A stretch of 64,000 nt of DNA, from contig JAIXOI010000023.1 of the NCBI GenBank assembly GCA_027486795.1, positions 248,001 through 312,000 on the forward strand. The letters run 5' to 3'. This document shows positions 18,090 through 27,887 of this stretch, piece after piece (the first letter of the stretch is position 1; the number at the start of each line of letters is the position of its first letter). This stretch comes from Sphingobacteriales bacterium. GTDB taxonomy: Bacteria; Bacteroidota; Bacteroidia; Chitinophagales; CAIOSU01. The notes beneath the pieces were generated by a model, which worked only from the letters and a program-made list of their open reading frames with translations, was not told the DNA's origin and searched no databases. Both the position numbers and the translations under genes were made by a program.

Positions 18090-19574
18090 ATGTTTCAGCC
18101 TGACATAGCGGATATACTGACCCAAACTAACCCAACTACGACCAAAACCGTGGAGGGCAAAGGCTTGCGCACGCTGCTATTGAACCTGCCTTATCCTACC
18201 CGCATTATTAGGCGCTACATGTGCTCTTATAATGCCCCAAACTTTCTATTTCCGCCGTTGGAGCTTATTTCACTCGGGGCCATATTGAAGGAATGGGAGA
18301 AAGATGAAGTGCTACTTTATGATGCCATAGCCAAGGGCGCCGATTTAAAAGAGACCAACGAATTTATTGCCCAATATCAGCCCGATATTATAATTGCCAT
18401 TACAGGCTTTGAGGTATTTGACCATGATATGGACATGGTGCGCGGCATAAAAGAGCACAATTCCAAGGCTAAAATGATTTTGTTTGGCCACTATGCTACC
18501 CAGTTTACCCAAGAGGTAATGGAACGTGTGCCGGTGGACATAATAATACAAGGCGAGCCTGACCTGATTTTTGCTGAGGCTTATAAAAAGATAAAAGCTG
18601 GCGAATCCTTAGAGGATGTAAAAGGCATTGCCTACCGCACTAAAGATGGTAAAATTGTGCTTCAGCAAGGTAACTTGCGCCTGCCCGACCCATCGGTGCT
18701 ACCCATGCCCGCATATGATATGTTGGAGAAAGACGCTTATTTCGAGCCCTTCTTGCCAAAGCCGTTTGGTATGATTCAGACCGCACGAGGTTGCCCATAC
18801 CAATGCAATTATTGCGTAAAATCGTTCGGCACCAAGCTAACTACCCGCACCCCCGAGCAGATTGTTGATGAGATAAAAGAGCTAAAACGCTTATTCGGCA
18901 TTAAATCGTTGCGATTTATTGACGATACTTTTACCGTTATCCCATCGAGGGTAATTGCCATTTGCAAATTAATGATTGAGGAAAAGGTAGATGTGCAGTG
19001 GTCGTGCCTAAGCCGTGCCGATACCTTGAACGAAGAGATGCTGATATGGATGAAAAAAGCCGGTTGCAAGCGCGTGTACATAGGTGTTGAATCGGGCAGT
19101 CAGCGCATTTTAGATTTCTATAAAAAGAAAGTAAACGTTGAAGAAGCCTTGGCCAACATTAAGCTCTGTAAAAAGATTGGAGTAGAAACTATGGGCTTTT
19201 TTATAGTGGGTATGCCAGAAGAAACCCGTGAGGACTTTGACCTTACTTTGAAGTTTGCTAAAAAATCAGACTTAACATTTGCCATCGTGTTTGAGTTAGT
19301 GCCTTATCCGGGAACACCACTCTTTCCGTTAATGAAAGACAAAATCAACTTTTCGTTGATGCCTTACAAAAACGAATACAAAGACCCAGAATTGCGCGAG
19401 CGTTTCCATAAATGGGAGAAGGAATTTTATTTCAAATTCTACTTTAGGCCCAAGTACATTGCGCAAAGCATAGCCAGAGCTATTTCGAAGCCTCTGGAAA
19501 CCCTAGCAAGCGTTGGAAAGCTAGCTAGTTTCATCGTTTTGCCTCAAAAATCGAATCGTAAAGATTTTATCTAA
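18090..19574 (+). CDS. B12-binding radical SAM protein (1 of 3)
   Basis: A 494-residue enzyme, start at ATG 18090 (a TTG 9 nt upstream is in frame). Residues ~30-190 form the cobalamin-binding Rossmann-like domain (PPLELISLGAIL, GEPD). The radical SAM barrel carries the [4Fe-4S] cluster motif CxxxCxxC at C235, C239 and C242, preceded by TARG. The C-terminus has the PYPGTPL motif often seen in this class. Such proteins perform difficult methylations or rearrangements on unactivated carbons. The substrate is unknown; gene context points to a glycan or its lipid carrier. The next gene begins 2 bp after the stop. Confidence 0.9.
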   Translation: MFQPDIADILTQTNPTTTKTVEGKGLRTLLLNLPYPTRIIRRYMCSYNAPNFLFPPLELISLGAILKEWEKDEVLLYDAIAKGADLKETNEFIAQYQPDIIIAITGFEVFDHDMDMVRGIKEHNSKAKMILFGHYATQFTQEVMERVPVDIIIQGEPDLIFAEAYKKIKAGESLEDVKGIAYRTKDGKIVLQQGNLRLPDPSVLPMPAYDMLEKDAYFEPFLPKPFGMIQTARGCPYQCNYCVKSFGTKLTTRTPEQIVDEIKELKRLFGIKSLRFIDDTFTVIPSRVIAICKLMIEEKVDVQWSCLSRADTLNEEMLIWMKKAGCKRVYIGVESGSQRILDFYKKKVNVEEALANIKLCKKIGVETMGFFIVGMPEETREDFDLTLKFAKKSDLTFAIVFELVPYPGTPLFPLMKDKINFSLMPYKNEYKDPELRERFHKWEKEFYFKFYFRPKYIAQSIARAISKPLETLASVGKLASFIVLPQKSNRKDFI

Positions 19575-19576
19575 AC

Positions 19577-21358
19577 TTGGGCCAAAGCAACACCATAGCT
19601 ACACCTTCACCACTTTGGCGTACCATAACTTACGCTGCCCTTTTTATTATAGCTGTTATTAAGCTAGGCTTTATGTTATGGTCAACTAACAAAGGTTTCG
19701 ACCTTGGCGACGAAGGCCTGTACATGCTGAGCCTAAGCAACCCCGAACACTACAAAGTGCTGGCTCATGGCTATTTCTTTAACAAAATTTTACCTTTAGG
19801 CGAGTTTACCATACCGGTTTCACGCACCATCAGCATTTGTTTGGAGCTATTTGGTGGCTTAGTTTTTAGCTGGGGTGTTTACCGTTGGCTTGCCAGTCGC
19901 TTATCTGGCGTCAGTTTTTGGGCTATTTGGGCATTGGTGCTCATTGGTTCTTTTCAGAGCATATTGGCGCGCTGCGTGTCCTACAACGATTTAATCAACT
20001 TCTTCGGACTTACCTTCGCTGGCGTACTGCTATCTTCACTTTCATACGAAAGTGGTAAAAAACAAGCCCTACTTTGGATGCTCAGCGCCTTTTTTGTCAC
20101 GTTCTGCACCCTGTTTAAAGCACCCGTTACCATTAGCTTAAGCCTACTATATTTTACAGTGACTACCTTTTATGGACCTGGCAAAAAACTACCAAACCTT
20201 GCCAAAGCAGCTGCTGCTTGGGTTGTGGGAGCCGCACTAACAGTAGTAGCCTACACCATACTTTACAATGGCTTAGGGTGGACAGATGTAATTAGCCATG
20301 TAAAAGCAACTGCCGACTTGCTCAACTATCGCCCAATTGATTTGGTACTGATGTATGTAATATATGACGGAACACCTAACCTGGTTTTTATCGGTTTGGG
20401 CATTGGGATATACTGGCTGTGCTATACCATGATAAAATCAATAGCGCCCAATCGAACTCTATTGGCTTTTCTATTTTCCAGCGCTATTAGCACTGCAATA
20501 TGCTATGGAGCCATTATCGGCCTGAAACAACTGCTCATAACCGAAGAACAACCCGTTTACTTTTACTTATGGGTGGTAATAAATGTGCTGATAGTATTGG
20601 TGCATAATACATACAAACGATTGGGCCACCAATTCCGCAAAGAGGTTTTTATACTCATGCTATTCCTCATAGCCCTGCCCATAGCCATGATTGGCGGCAC
20701 CAATGGCTTCATTACCGAAACCCTTTTTGCTTTTTGGATACCTTGGTTTGGCTTAGCAACTATTTGCTTGCACTGGTTGGCATCTGTTGGTTGGTCGGCA
20801 GTAAAGTATTATGTTTTGCTAGGCGCAATGGTTTTGGCTACCAGCATACAATTCCATTACTCGAAAGTGCTGCACCCTTTTGGCGTACCCAACAACCAAA
20901 GCATTTGGGACCAAAAAATACCCTTGGCTGGCAAAGATAAATTAATGCTCAGCCCCGATGTAGTTCAATTTTTCCAATCATTTCAGGCTATACTCGATGC
21001 AAAAAACGTGAAACCCAACACCCCGATAGTTGCATTTAATTACATGCCTGGTTTGGTTTACCTAGCTCAAGGTTATTCTCCGGGGGCACCATTTTATCTG
21101 TATGGAAACGATTTTGTGCGCTACAATTGCCATTTTTTAATGACTGCTGGCGAAACCATACAGCAGCCACCCATAATACTTTACCGCACCTCTACCTTTG
21201 CTTTCCCCAGGCACTTTACCTGCATAAAACAAGGTATCTGGAATGACATAAAAGGGTACCAAGAACAAATCATTTTTGACCCATACGATGCCGTGTACGA
21301 GCACGAAGACTACAACAATGACTCGCTATACATTTGGGTACCCAACAAGGTTAATTAA
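19577..21358 (+). CDS. GT-C (GT39/ArnT-like) membrane glycosyltransferase
   Basis: A 593-residue protein with about 12 hydrophobic helices and a C-terminal soluble region. The first external loop carries GFDLGDEGLYML; an acidic pair here is the hallmark of GT39/GT83 enzymes that take sugars from polyprenyl phosphates. TTG 19577 is the probable start: an in-frame stop sits at 19559 and the next ATG would remove the first helix. It lies 2 bp after the radical SAM gene, so both are cotranscribed. It ends tail-to-tail with its paralog at 21351-23342 with an 8-bp overlap. Confidence 0.8.
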   Translation: MGQSNTIATPSPLWRTITYAALFIIAVIKLGFMLWSTNKGFDLGDEGLYMLSLSNPEHYKVLAHGYFFNKILPLGEFTIPVSRTISICLELFGGLVFSWGVYRWLASRLSGVSFWAIWALVLIGSFQSILARCVSYNDLINFFGLTFAGVLLSSLSYESGKKQALLWMLSAFFVTFCTLFKAPVTISLSLLYFTVTTFYGPGKKLPNLAKAAAAWVVGAALTVVAYTILYNGLGWTDVISHVKATADLLNYRPIDLVLMYVIYDGTPNLVFIGLGIGIYWLCYTMIKSIAPNRTLLAFLFSSAISTAICYGAIIGLKQLLITEEQPVYFYLWVVINVLIVLVHNTYKRLGHQFRKEVFILMLFLIALPIAMIGGTNGFITETLFAFWIPWFGLATICLHWLASVGWSAVKYYVLLGAMVLATSIQFHYSKVLHPFGVPNNQSIWDQKIPLAGKDKLMLSPDVVQFFQSFQAILDAKNVKPNTPIVAFNYMPGLVYLAQGYSPGAPFYLYGNDFVRYNCHFLMTAGETIQQPPIILYRTSTFAFPRHFTCIKQGIWNDIKGYQEQIIFDPYDAVYEHEDYNNDSLYIWVPNKVN

Positions 21359-23342
21359 TGCTAGATTGAGTGTATGTTCCCTTGGGAATAAAAATCAACA
21401 ACGAATCGGAGAGGTTTCTATCAAATACTTGATTCTCAATTTGCCAATACGGATTGAGCAAAAGTGCCGGAGGCTCATAAGAGTCCTCTAAATCAAAACC
21501 ATGCTCAAGCAGACAAGGTGTTACCTCATCAAGCAAGTAGGCATTAACCATGAACACCGGCGGCCGGCTCTCGAACTGTTTGATGCGACCAATATTGAGG
21601 CAATTGGCATTATATAGCTTCTGGTTATACTCGGGGTCGTTTAGCCACGCTACATCAAAGTACCAAGGTGTTGCAGGCGAGTATCCACCAACCAAATACA
21701 CCAACCCTGGCAAGTTGTGCAGGGCTACTATTGGATAGCCATCAGGTATGCCCTTTTGTTGTAAAGCCGATTTGGTATTAGCTACAAAGGTGGCCAAATT
21801 GCTGTCCACCAAAATCTCTTCATTCGGTCCTGATAAAGGCACTTGCTGTTGACTGATAGTGGCATTTAGCCTAAACGGTTGGGTAAAATGGAAATAAGTA
21901 AAGACACTAATAATCATTAGCCCAAGTAGCACAATTATTGGGCCTAGGCTGCGGGTAAAGTGTTTAAGCAATAACAACCCAAGTATTCCAAACCATGGCA
22001 CTAAATAAGCCGATGCCGACACCGCCAAAGAGGTACCCGTGCCCACCATCGAAACCAATGGCATCAATAACAAGAACAACATTACAAGCCTCTCTTGCTT
22101 AGTATAACCCTTAATCCCATCGACCATAAAAAAAAGGTAAAGGCCAAATGATACCGCTGGCACGTACCAATAGTTTAGCAACATGCTCTGGTACTGGTAG
22201 TGTGCATCGGAATAAGGTTGGGGCAGTAATAGGTAATACAGCCCATAAAAAACACAAACCAAAGCAGTAATTATCAAGTGTGGCGCGCCCCAAATGCCTA
22301 CTTTTTTGCCAATAAAACGCAACAGTGCGAAAGTACCTAAAGGCGACAATGCCAAAAGGAGCAACACCAATCCATCGACTGCATAAAAAATAAGTAAGTG
22401 CAATGGATTGTAACCTAGCGGCTCAATAACATACTTATACCCATCTTGATACTCTTGATACCAAGCTGTAGGGGAATAGCCCGTAATAGCAAAAAACAGT
22501 GCTACACCTGCAGAAATACCGCCCAGCAAAACCAGCACACCCCATAACTTGCGGGTAAGGTAAATGGATAAGGCCCCCACTACTGCCATCGAAGCCAAAC
22601 TGGCCGAAAACTTATTAAAGAACTGCAAGCCAATAAAAATGCCCGACACCAACAAAGCTACCAATAACTGTTTCCGCTTTTCGGGCGGGAGATATATCAG
22701 CGGCATACCCAGTGCCATAACGGCAAACAGGTAACTCATGTCGCCCTCATAAAAAATGCGGGAATAGATAATAGAGTAAAACCCCAGTCCCGAAGCGCCA
22801 AGCAAAAATGCAGCAGCGGCCAATCCTTTGTGGTTGCTAGGTAAATTGCGATATAATACTGCCGACACCAACCCTACGACAGCTAAGTCGGATACGATTT
22901 TCAATATCCGAAGACTAAGGATGTTCCAATTGATAAACGGGAAAAAGCCCAAAACGATTTTATGGAAATAATAAAATGGGTTGGGGTCTTTATCGGGGTA
23001 GGTATACCAAAGCATATAGCAACCCTCATCGGTAAGATCGAAGCCCTGGTTAGATATAACAATGGCCATAGCTACCTTATAAACCAATACGAACAACAAA
23101 AAGCCAACTAAAAGCCACGGCAGTTTTGCCGGGTTTGTTGAGGCATTATTGCCAGCATTTACGGGTAGTATATTTGGTCTAATATCCAATGGAATAGAAG
23201 CGAAGTATACTGCAAAGTAGCGCAAAATAGCAGCAAGTTGGTATTGTGCATATCCTTTTGTGTTAATAAATTGCCCCAGAACATTTACCTTTGGGCTATT
23301 ACCGATGCTTTCCCCTAGGCATTGCTTTTTTAAAGAAAACAT
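21351..23342 (-). CDS. GT-C (GT39/ArnT-like) membrane glycosyltransferase, paralog
   Basis: A paralog of the 19577-21358 protein: it shares the first-loop motif GFDLTDEGCYML, the NLPGLVYLVGGYSP segment (MPGLVYLAQGYSP in the paralog) and the same helix pattern. The frame is open upstream to 23468, inside the divergent aminotransferase gene. The ATG at 23342 is the last ATG that avoids that overlap, but gives ~75 extra residues before the first helix. TTG codons at 23225 or 23189 would match the paralog's short N-terminus better, so the start is uncertain. Function as for the paralog, likely a sugar transferase facing the periplasm. Confidence 0.78.
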   Translation of the reverse strand: MFSLKKQCLGESIGNSPKVNVLGQFINTKGYAQYQLAAILRYFAVYFASIPLDIRPNILPVNAGNNASTNPAKLPWLLVGFLLFVLVYKVAMAIVISNQGFDLTDEGCYMLWYTYPDKDPNPFYYFHKIVLGFFPFINWNILSLRILKIVSDLAVVGLVSAVLYRNLPSNHKGLAAAAFLLGASGLGFYSIIYSRIFYEGDMSYLFAVMALGMPLIYLPPEKRKQLLVALLVSGIFIGLQFFNKFSASLASMAVVGALSIYLTRKLWGVLVLLGGISAGVALFFAITGYSPTAWYQEYQDGYKYVIEPLGYNPLHLLIFYAVDGLVLLLLALSPLGTFALLRFIGKKVGIWGAPHLIITALVCVFYGLYYLLLPQPYSDAHYQYQSMLLNYWYVPAVSFGLYLFFMVDGIKGYTKQERLVMLFLLLMPLVSMVGTGTSLAVSASAYLVPWFGILGLLLLKHFTRSLGPIIVLLGLMIISVFTYFHFTQPFRLNATISQQQVPLSGPNEEILVDSNLATFVANTKSALQQKGIPDGYPIVALHNLPGLVYLVGGYSPATPWYFDVAWLNDPEYNQKLYNANCLNIGRIKQFESRPPVFMVNAYLLDEVTPCLLEHGFDLEDSYEPPALLLNPYWQIENQVFDRNLSDSLLIFIPKGTYTQSSIN

Positions 23343-23349
23343 ACCAACC

Positions 23350-24492
23350 ATGTCGAACCGCATACCTTTGGTAGACCTCAAGAAGCAATACCTGCAAATA
23401 AGAGAAGAAATAAATGCTGCTATAATGCAGGTAATTGACGAGACCGCCTTCATTGGCGACCCAGGCAATCGTTTTGTAGGGCAGTTTGAGTCAGACTTTG
23501 CAAATTATATTGGTATCAAACACTGTATTGGATGTGCCAACGGAACCGACTCGATGGAAATATTGCTTCGAGCCTACGGCATTGGCCTTGGCGACGAAGT
23601 ACTAGTACCTGCCATGACTTGGATTTCGACCGCATCGGCAGTAAATGCAATAGGGGCAAAAGCAGTGTTCGTAGATATTGACCCAACCTACTATACCATT
23701 GACGAAAACCTTATTGAGCAGCACATTACACCCAAAACCAAAGCCGTAATACCTGTGCATTTTTATGGCAATATGGCCAATATGTCTGCTATAATGGAAA
23801 CAGCCACCAAGCACAATATTGTAGTAATTGAAGATTGTGCTCAAGCCCATGGTGCCGAGTTAAACGGTAAAAAAGCCGGAACTTGGGGCCATTCGGCCAG
23901 CTTTAGTTTTTACCCAGGCAAAAACCTTGGCGCTTACGGCGATGCTGGCGGAATAACTACCAATGATGACAACATTGCGTCCCGATGCCGCATGATAGCC
24001 AACCACGGCCAAGCGGGCAAGCACAACCACCAGCTCATTGGCCGCAATAGCAAGCTGGATGGCATACAAGCCGCCATACTATCGGTAAAGCTGAAATACT
24101 TGGACCAATGGACTGACGCACGTATAAACAACGCCGCTACCTACGACCAATATCTCAACTTTCCGGGTTTGCCATCGGCAAGGCCCAATAGCAAGCACGT
24201 ATTCCACTTATATGTAGTGCAGGTGCCCGAGAGGGATAAATTACTTGAAGAGCTAAAGGCCCACAATATATTTGCGGGTATACATTATCCAGTATCGTTG
24301 CCGTTTTTGCCTGCTTATGCTAGTTGGGGGCATGTTGCTTCCCATTTTCCTGTGGCACATTCTTTCCATTCCAAAATTATATCGCTGCCCATGTATGCAG
24401 AGCTAACTGAGGAGGAGATAAAACAGGTGGCCGAGGTAGTAAATGCCGCCGTAAACCAAGAAGCTACTAGCGTTGCTAACACCAAATATTAA
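23350..24492 (+). CDS. DegT/DnrJ/EryC1/StrS-family sugar aminotransferase
   Basis: A 380-residue PLP enzyme. The start ATG at 23350 (MSNRIPLVDLKKQY) matches the family N-terminus; in-frame codons from 23260 are extra. The PLP-phosphate contact GTDS (65-68), the EDCAQAHG motif with D162, and the internal-aldimine lysine K191 in SFYPGKNLGAYGDAG are visible. It converts a 3- or 4-keto nucleotide sugar to the amino sugar. The Gfo/Idh gene starts 65 bp downstream, the same pair of activities used by WbpB/WbpE-type 3-amino-sugar pathways. A TACCTTTG element at 23286-23293 could be its -7 box, without a well-placed TTG. Confidence 0.93.
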   Translation: MSNRIPLVDLKKQYLQIREEINAAIMQVIDETAFIGDPGNRFVGQFESDFANYIGIKHCIGCANGTDSMEILLRAYGIGLGDEVLVPAMTWISTASAVNAIGAKAVFVDIDPTYYTIDENLIEQHITPKTKAVIPVHFYGNMANMSAIMETATKHNIVVIEDCAQAHGAELNGKKAGTWGHSASFSFYPGKNLGAYGDAGGITTNDDNIASRCRMIANHGQAGKHNHQLIGRNSKLDGIQAAILSVKLKYLDQWTDARINNAATYDQYLNFPGLPSARPNSKHVFHLYVVQVPERDKLLEELKAHNIFAGIHYPVSLPFLPAYASWGHVASHFPVAHSFHSKIISLPMYAELTEEEIKQVAEVVNAAVNQEATSVANTKY

Positions 24493-24557
24493 GCTGTGCA
24501 TTTGACAATGATATGTAACCAGTCTATATTTATACGCACATTGAGGAACAAACAAGT

Positions 24558-25559
24558 ATGAACGTAGGCGTATTGGGATATGGGTATTGGGGGCCGAACT
24601 TGGTGCGCAACTTCATGCAGAAGGAGGGTATTACTGTTTTCGGGCTTGCCGATTTACGAGAAGACCGTTTGAAAATAGCGAACAAGAGTTTCAGGGGTAT
24701 ACTGCTTACTCGCGAGGCCAACGATTTGCTCACTCACCCCGAAATTGATGCAATAGTAATAGCCACGCCCGCAAGCACGCACTATGCTTTTGCCAAAAAA
24801 GCCATTGAAAATGGTAAGCACGTTTTGGTGGAGAAACCCTTGGCCACCAAAAACGAAGAAGTTGCCGACCTTTTTGCCCTAGCCGAAAAGCATGGGGTTA
24901 AGTTGATGGTAGATTATACATTCCTTTATACCGGCTCGGTACAGAAGATTAAGAAAACCCTGCAGAACCAGGATTTTGGGCAGATACATTACATTGACTC
25001 CACTAGGATAAACCTTGGGGTGTTTCAGTATGATACCAACGTACTATGGGACCTTGCCACACACGACCTTTCAATCATCTACCACTTAATTGATGAACGC
25101 CCCTACCAAGTGCAGGCCATTGGAGCCGCACATATGGGCAACGGCGTTGAGAACATAGCCTACGTTACACTGCGCTACCGTTCAGGGCTTATTGTGCACC
25201 TCAATTGCTCATGGGCATCGCCAGTTAAAATAAGGAAGATGATTATTGGTGGTGACAAAAAGATGATTATCTATGATGACATTGAGCCTACCGATAAGCT
25301 TAAAATATACGACTATGGCTATTCAATGATAACCGATGAATATCGTCGAAATGCCCTAGTCGATTACCGCCTAGGAGATGTGAGCATCCCTAAATTTTCG
25401 TTGCAAGAAGCGCTTGCTGGTTTGGTTGATGATTTCTATAACGTAGTAGTCAACAATGGCACACCACTTTATAGTCCGCAATTAAGCATTGATGTAACTC
25501 GGACACTTATAGCTGCCGAACAATCGTTGAAACAGGACGGTCAAATGGTAGCACTATGA
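24558..25559 (+). CDS. Gfo/Idh/MocA-family sugar dehydrogenase
   Basis: A 333-residue oxidoreductase. GxGxxG is at G7/G9/G12 in GVLGYGYWG, VEKPLAT at 91-97 carries the conserved E92-K93-P94, and DLATHDLSI marks the C-terminal domain. It is homologous to the protein at 16910-17977 (same motifs, similar length). By analogy with WbpB it could oxidise the nucleotide sugar that the upstream aminotransferase then aminates. Its stop overlaps the following GT2 start by 4 bases. Confidence 0.9.
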   Translation: MNVGVLGYGYWGPNLVRNFMQKEGITVFGLADLREDRLKIANKSFRGILLTREANDLLTHPEIDAIVIATPASTHYAFAKKAIENGKHVLVEKPLATKNEEVADLFALAEKHGVKLMVDYTFLYTGSVQKIKKTLQNQDFGQIHYIDSTRINLGVFQYDTNVLWDLATHDLSIIYHLIDERPYQVQAIGAAHMGNGVENIAYVTLRYRSGLIVHLNCSWASPVKIRKMIIGGDKKMIIYDDIEPTDKLKIYDYGYSMITDEYRRNALVDYRLGDVSIPKFSLQEALAGLVDDFYNVVVNNGTPLYSPQLSIDVTRTLIAAEQSLKQDGQMVAL

Positions 25560-26275
25560 ACTTGGCGGGGCAGAGCTGGTCGTTAGTGATATTTTGCTAC
25601 AACGAAGCGGGTACCATAGCCCGCGTGATAACTGATGCCCTTGCCGCCGGCCAGCATTTGGCTCAACAACAACCCTATGAGGTTCTAGTGGTTGACGATG
25701 GCAGTCAAGACGGCAGTGGCCCTATAATGGATGCCCTGGCACAACAAAATTCGTTGATACGCATTGTGCGCCACCCCAAAAATCGGGGTATAGGCCCCGC
25801 TCTTATATCGGGCTACCAAAATGCCCGATACGAAAACGTGTGTGCTATACCTGCTGATGGGCAATTCGAGATAAAAGAACTTTATCCTTTTGCTACCTTC
25901 GGCAGCAACGAGGTTATAGCCTTTTACCGACCCGAGAAAACCGGATATGAGCTATACCGCCAATTGCTCACATGGCTCAACTCTTTCTTGAACAAAATGT
26001 TGCTTGGTTTGGTAATGAAAGATGTAAATTGGGTAAAGGCTTATAAGCGAGAGCAGGTGCAAAGCCTACCATTGAGCCTTAAAAGTTCGTTGCTGGAAAG
26101 CGAGATTTGCGCCAAACTGAAACATCAAAAAAGGGTTTTTAAAGAATATCCGTCGGAATATTTACGCAGGGAGTCGGGCGAGCCTAAAGGTGGTTCATTA
26201 AAAACCTTGGCAGCAGCAGCCAAAGAATTTTTGAAACTGGTGCACAGCGTAAACAAATACCGATTGAACCATTAA
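25556..26275 (+). CDS. GT2 glycosyltransferase, DPM1-like
   Basis: A 239-residue GT-A enzyme with WSLVIFCYNEAGT at the N-terminus, VVDDGSQDG at 45-53 and PADGQFE at 99-105 in the position of the metal-binding motif. No membrane helix. It overlaps the upstream Gfo/Idh gene by 4 bases and repeats the arrangement of 16215-17977. The substitution of the usual DxD by DGQ is shared with other DPM-like relatives and need not mean inactivity. It ends 1 base before the convergent radical SAM gene. Confidence 0.86.
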   Translation: MNLAGQSWSLVIFCYNEAGTIARVITDALAAGQHLAQQQPYEVLVVDDGSQDGSGPIMDALAQQNSLIRIVRHPKNRGIGPALISGYQNARYENVCAIPADGQFEIKELYPFATFGSNEVIAFYRPEKTGYELYRQLLTWLNSFLNKMLLGLVMKDVNWVKAYKREQVQSLPLSLKSSLLESEICAKLKHQKRVFKEYPSEYLRRESGEPKGGSLKTLAAAAKEFLKLVHSVNKYRLNH

Positions 26276-26276
26276 A

Positions 26277-27860
26277 CTAGGCCTCCTCAATTTCAACGGT
26301 AGCCTTGCTCCGCAACGACACCATACTATCCTTTTGGTACTTGTTCCAAGCCTTGTACGATTCAATCATATCGCCTTCGTTAACCAATGTCGAAGTTGTA
26401 AGGGTATCGTAATCCTTTGGTTTGTTTACCCCATGCATCATTTTCTGCTTGCCGCCAATCACTTTCTTTATAAACTTATAGATACCTACCCGGTAGGTAA
26501 GTATAAAGGAAAATAGCGCCCTGAGCCTAAAATTTTTGATATAAACCATTAAGTAGGCATAGCTCTGGTAAAATTCCAATTGCCTGCGGCTAATGTTTTT
26601 AAACGCCAACGCACCACCAATCTGCTTGTTGTATTCGTCCCAGTCGGTGCTTAGCAACTTGTAACCACCTTCTGCCTTGGCAGCCATGTCGGCAATAGCT
26701 GTGCCGGGGTATGGGGTCATGAGGCCAAACATTGGCAACTCCGGGTTAATTTTTACGGCAAGCTTTATGGTGTTCTTTATGCTTTCGGACGATTCGTTTG
26801 GTTGGCCAAGAATAAAGAACGTGCCTATTTTTACCTTCTCGGCACGGGCAGCTTTATAAGCATCCTCAATCATTTTAAGGTTGGTACCTTTACCCATTTT
26901 TTTCAATGACGCCTCATCGCCCGTTTCAATGCCCATCTCTACCCTATCCACATTCGCCAGCCTAAACTTTTTGAACATTGCTGCATCTACATAGCGCACA
27001 TGGGTTTGTACATCCCATTTCACTTTTTGCCCAATGCCTTTCTCTATCATAGCATCTAGCAAGGCATGGGTGCGAGGCATATCAACGGAAAACAGCTCAT
27101 CGCCAAACGAAATGCGCTCAGGGTGGAAGGTATTGATAATGTACTCCAGCTCTTCAATAATCAAACGTACTGAACGCTTGCGAGCAATGCGCCCGTTGGG
27201 GTTCATACAGAACAAGCAATTAAACGGGCAGCCGCGAAGCGTTTGCACATAGTAGGTTCCGGCAGGCTTCATTAAATCCCAAGCGGGTATGGGCAGGCTA
27301 TCTTGGTCCATAATGCGCTCGCGCACCGGGCCTTGTTGCAAGCCACCATCAGTAGTGCGGTAAATAGTGCCCGCAATATCAATCAAAGGCAGCTTTGCCT
27401 CATATGCTCGTACTATTTCCAAGAGGGTTTCTTCGCCCTCACCAATTACCCCAATATCGAACATGGCAAACTCCTGCATGGTTTTGGCAGGAATTGAGGT
27501 AAGATGCACCCCACCAATAATATTGAGTATATGGGGCTTAACCTGTTTTAGTTTAGCAGCCACATATGCTGCTGGCTTTATCTCGTTGGTAAATGCCGTG
27601 TAACCCACTACATCGGGCCCGAAGGCTAAAATTTCGGCTAGGCATTTATCAAAACCCATCCGCTCAAATTTGGCATCTACTATTTTAATGTTGCTATATC
27701 CGTGCTGGCGTAGGTATGCTGCCAAGCAAGCAAGGGCTATTCGGCCAAAATCGGGGGTATCGTACCACGGCTCAAACACCGCCAACACTGGCGGATTCAC
27801 CAACACTATCCTTAAGTCCTGGTTAGCTTGGGCAATGGCACTGTTGGTTGCGCTGGTCAT
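26277..27860 (-). CDS. B12-binding radical SAM protein (2 of 3)
   Basis: A 527-residue enzyme. The cobalamin-binding domain spans ~17-150 (IVLVNPP, IIGGVHLTSIP, GEGEETL), and the radical SAM cluster motif is C211-x3-C215-x2-C218 in LRGCPFNCLFC. The C-terminal region after ~440 contains hydrophobic and basic stretches, suggesting membrane association. It lies 27 bp downstream of the third B12-radical SAM gene and is surely cotranscribed with it. Reaction unknown; candidates are C-methylation or skeletal rearrangement of a lipid or sugar. Confidence 0.9.
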   Translation of the reverse strand: MTSATNSAIAQANQDLRIVLVNPPVLAVFEPWYDTPDFGRIALACLAAYLRQHGYSNIKIVDAKFERMGFDKCLAEILAFGPDVVGYTAFTNEIKPAAYVAAKLKQVKPHILNIIGGVHLTSIPAKTMQEFAMFDIGVIGEGEETLLEIVRAYEAKLPLIDIAGTIYRTTDGGLQQGPVRERIMDQDSLPIPAWDLMKPAGTYYVQTLRGCPFNCLFCMNPNGRIARKRSVRLIIEELEYIINTFHPERISFGDELFSVDMPRTHALLDAMIEKGIGQKVKWDVQTHVRYVDAAMFKKFRLANVDRVEMGIETGDEASLKKMGKGTNLKMIEDAYKAARAEKVKIGTFFILGQPNESSESIKNTIKLAVKINPELPMFGLMTPYPGTAIADMAAKAEGGYKLLSTDWDEYNKQIGGALAFKNISRRQLEFYQSYAYLMVYIKNFRLRALFSFILTYRVGIYKFIKKVIGGKQKMMHGVNKPKDYDTLTTSTLVNEGDMIESYKAWNKYQKDSMVSLRSKATVEIEEA

Positions 27861-27887
27861 TTAGTGTGGCAGTATATTGCAGCGAAG

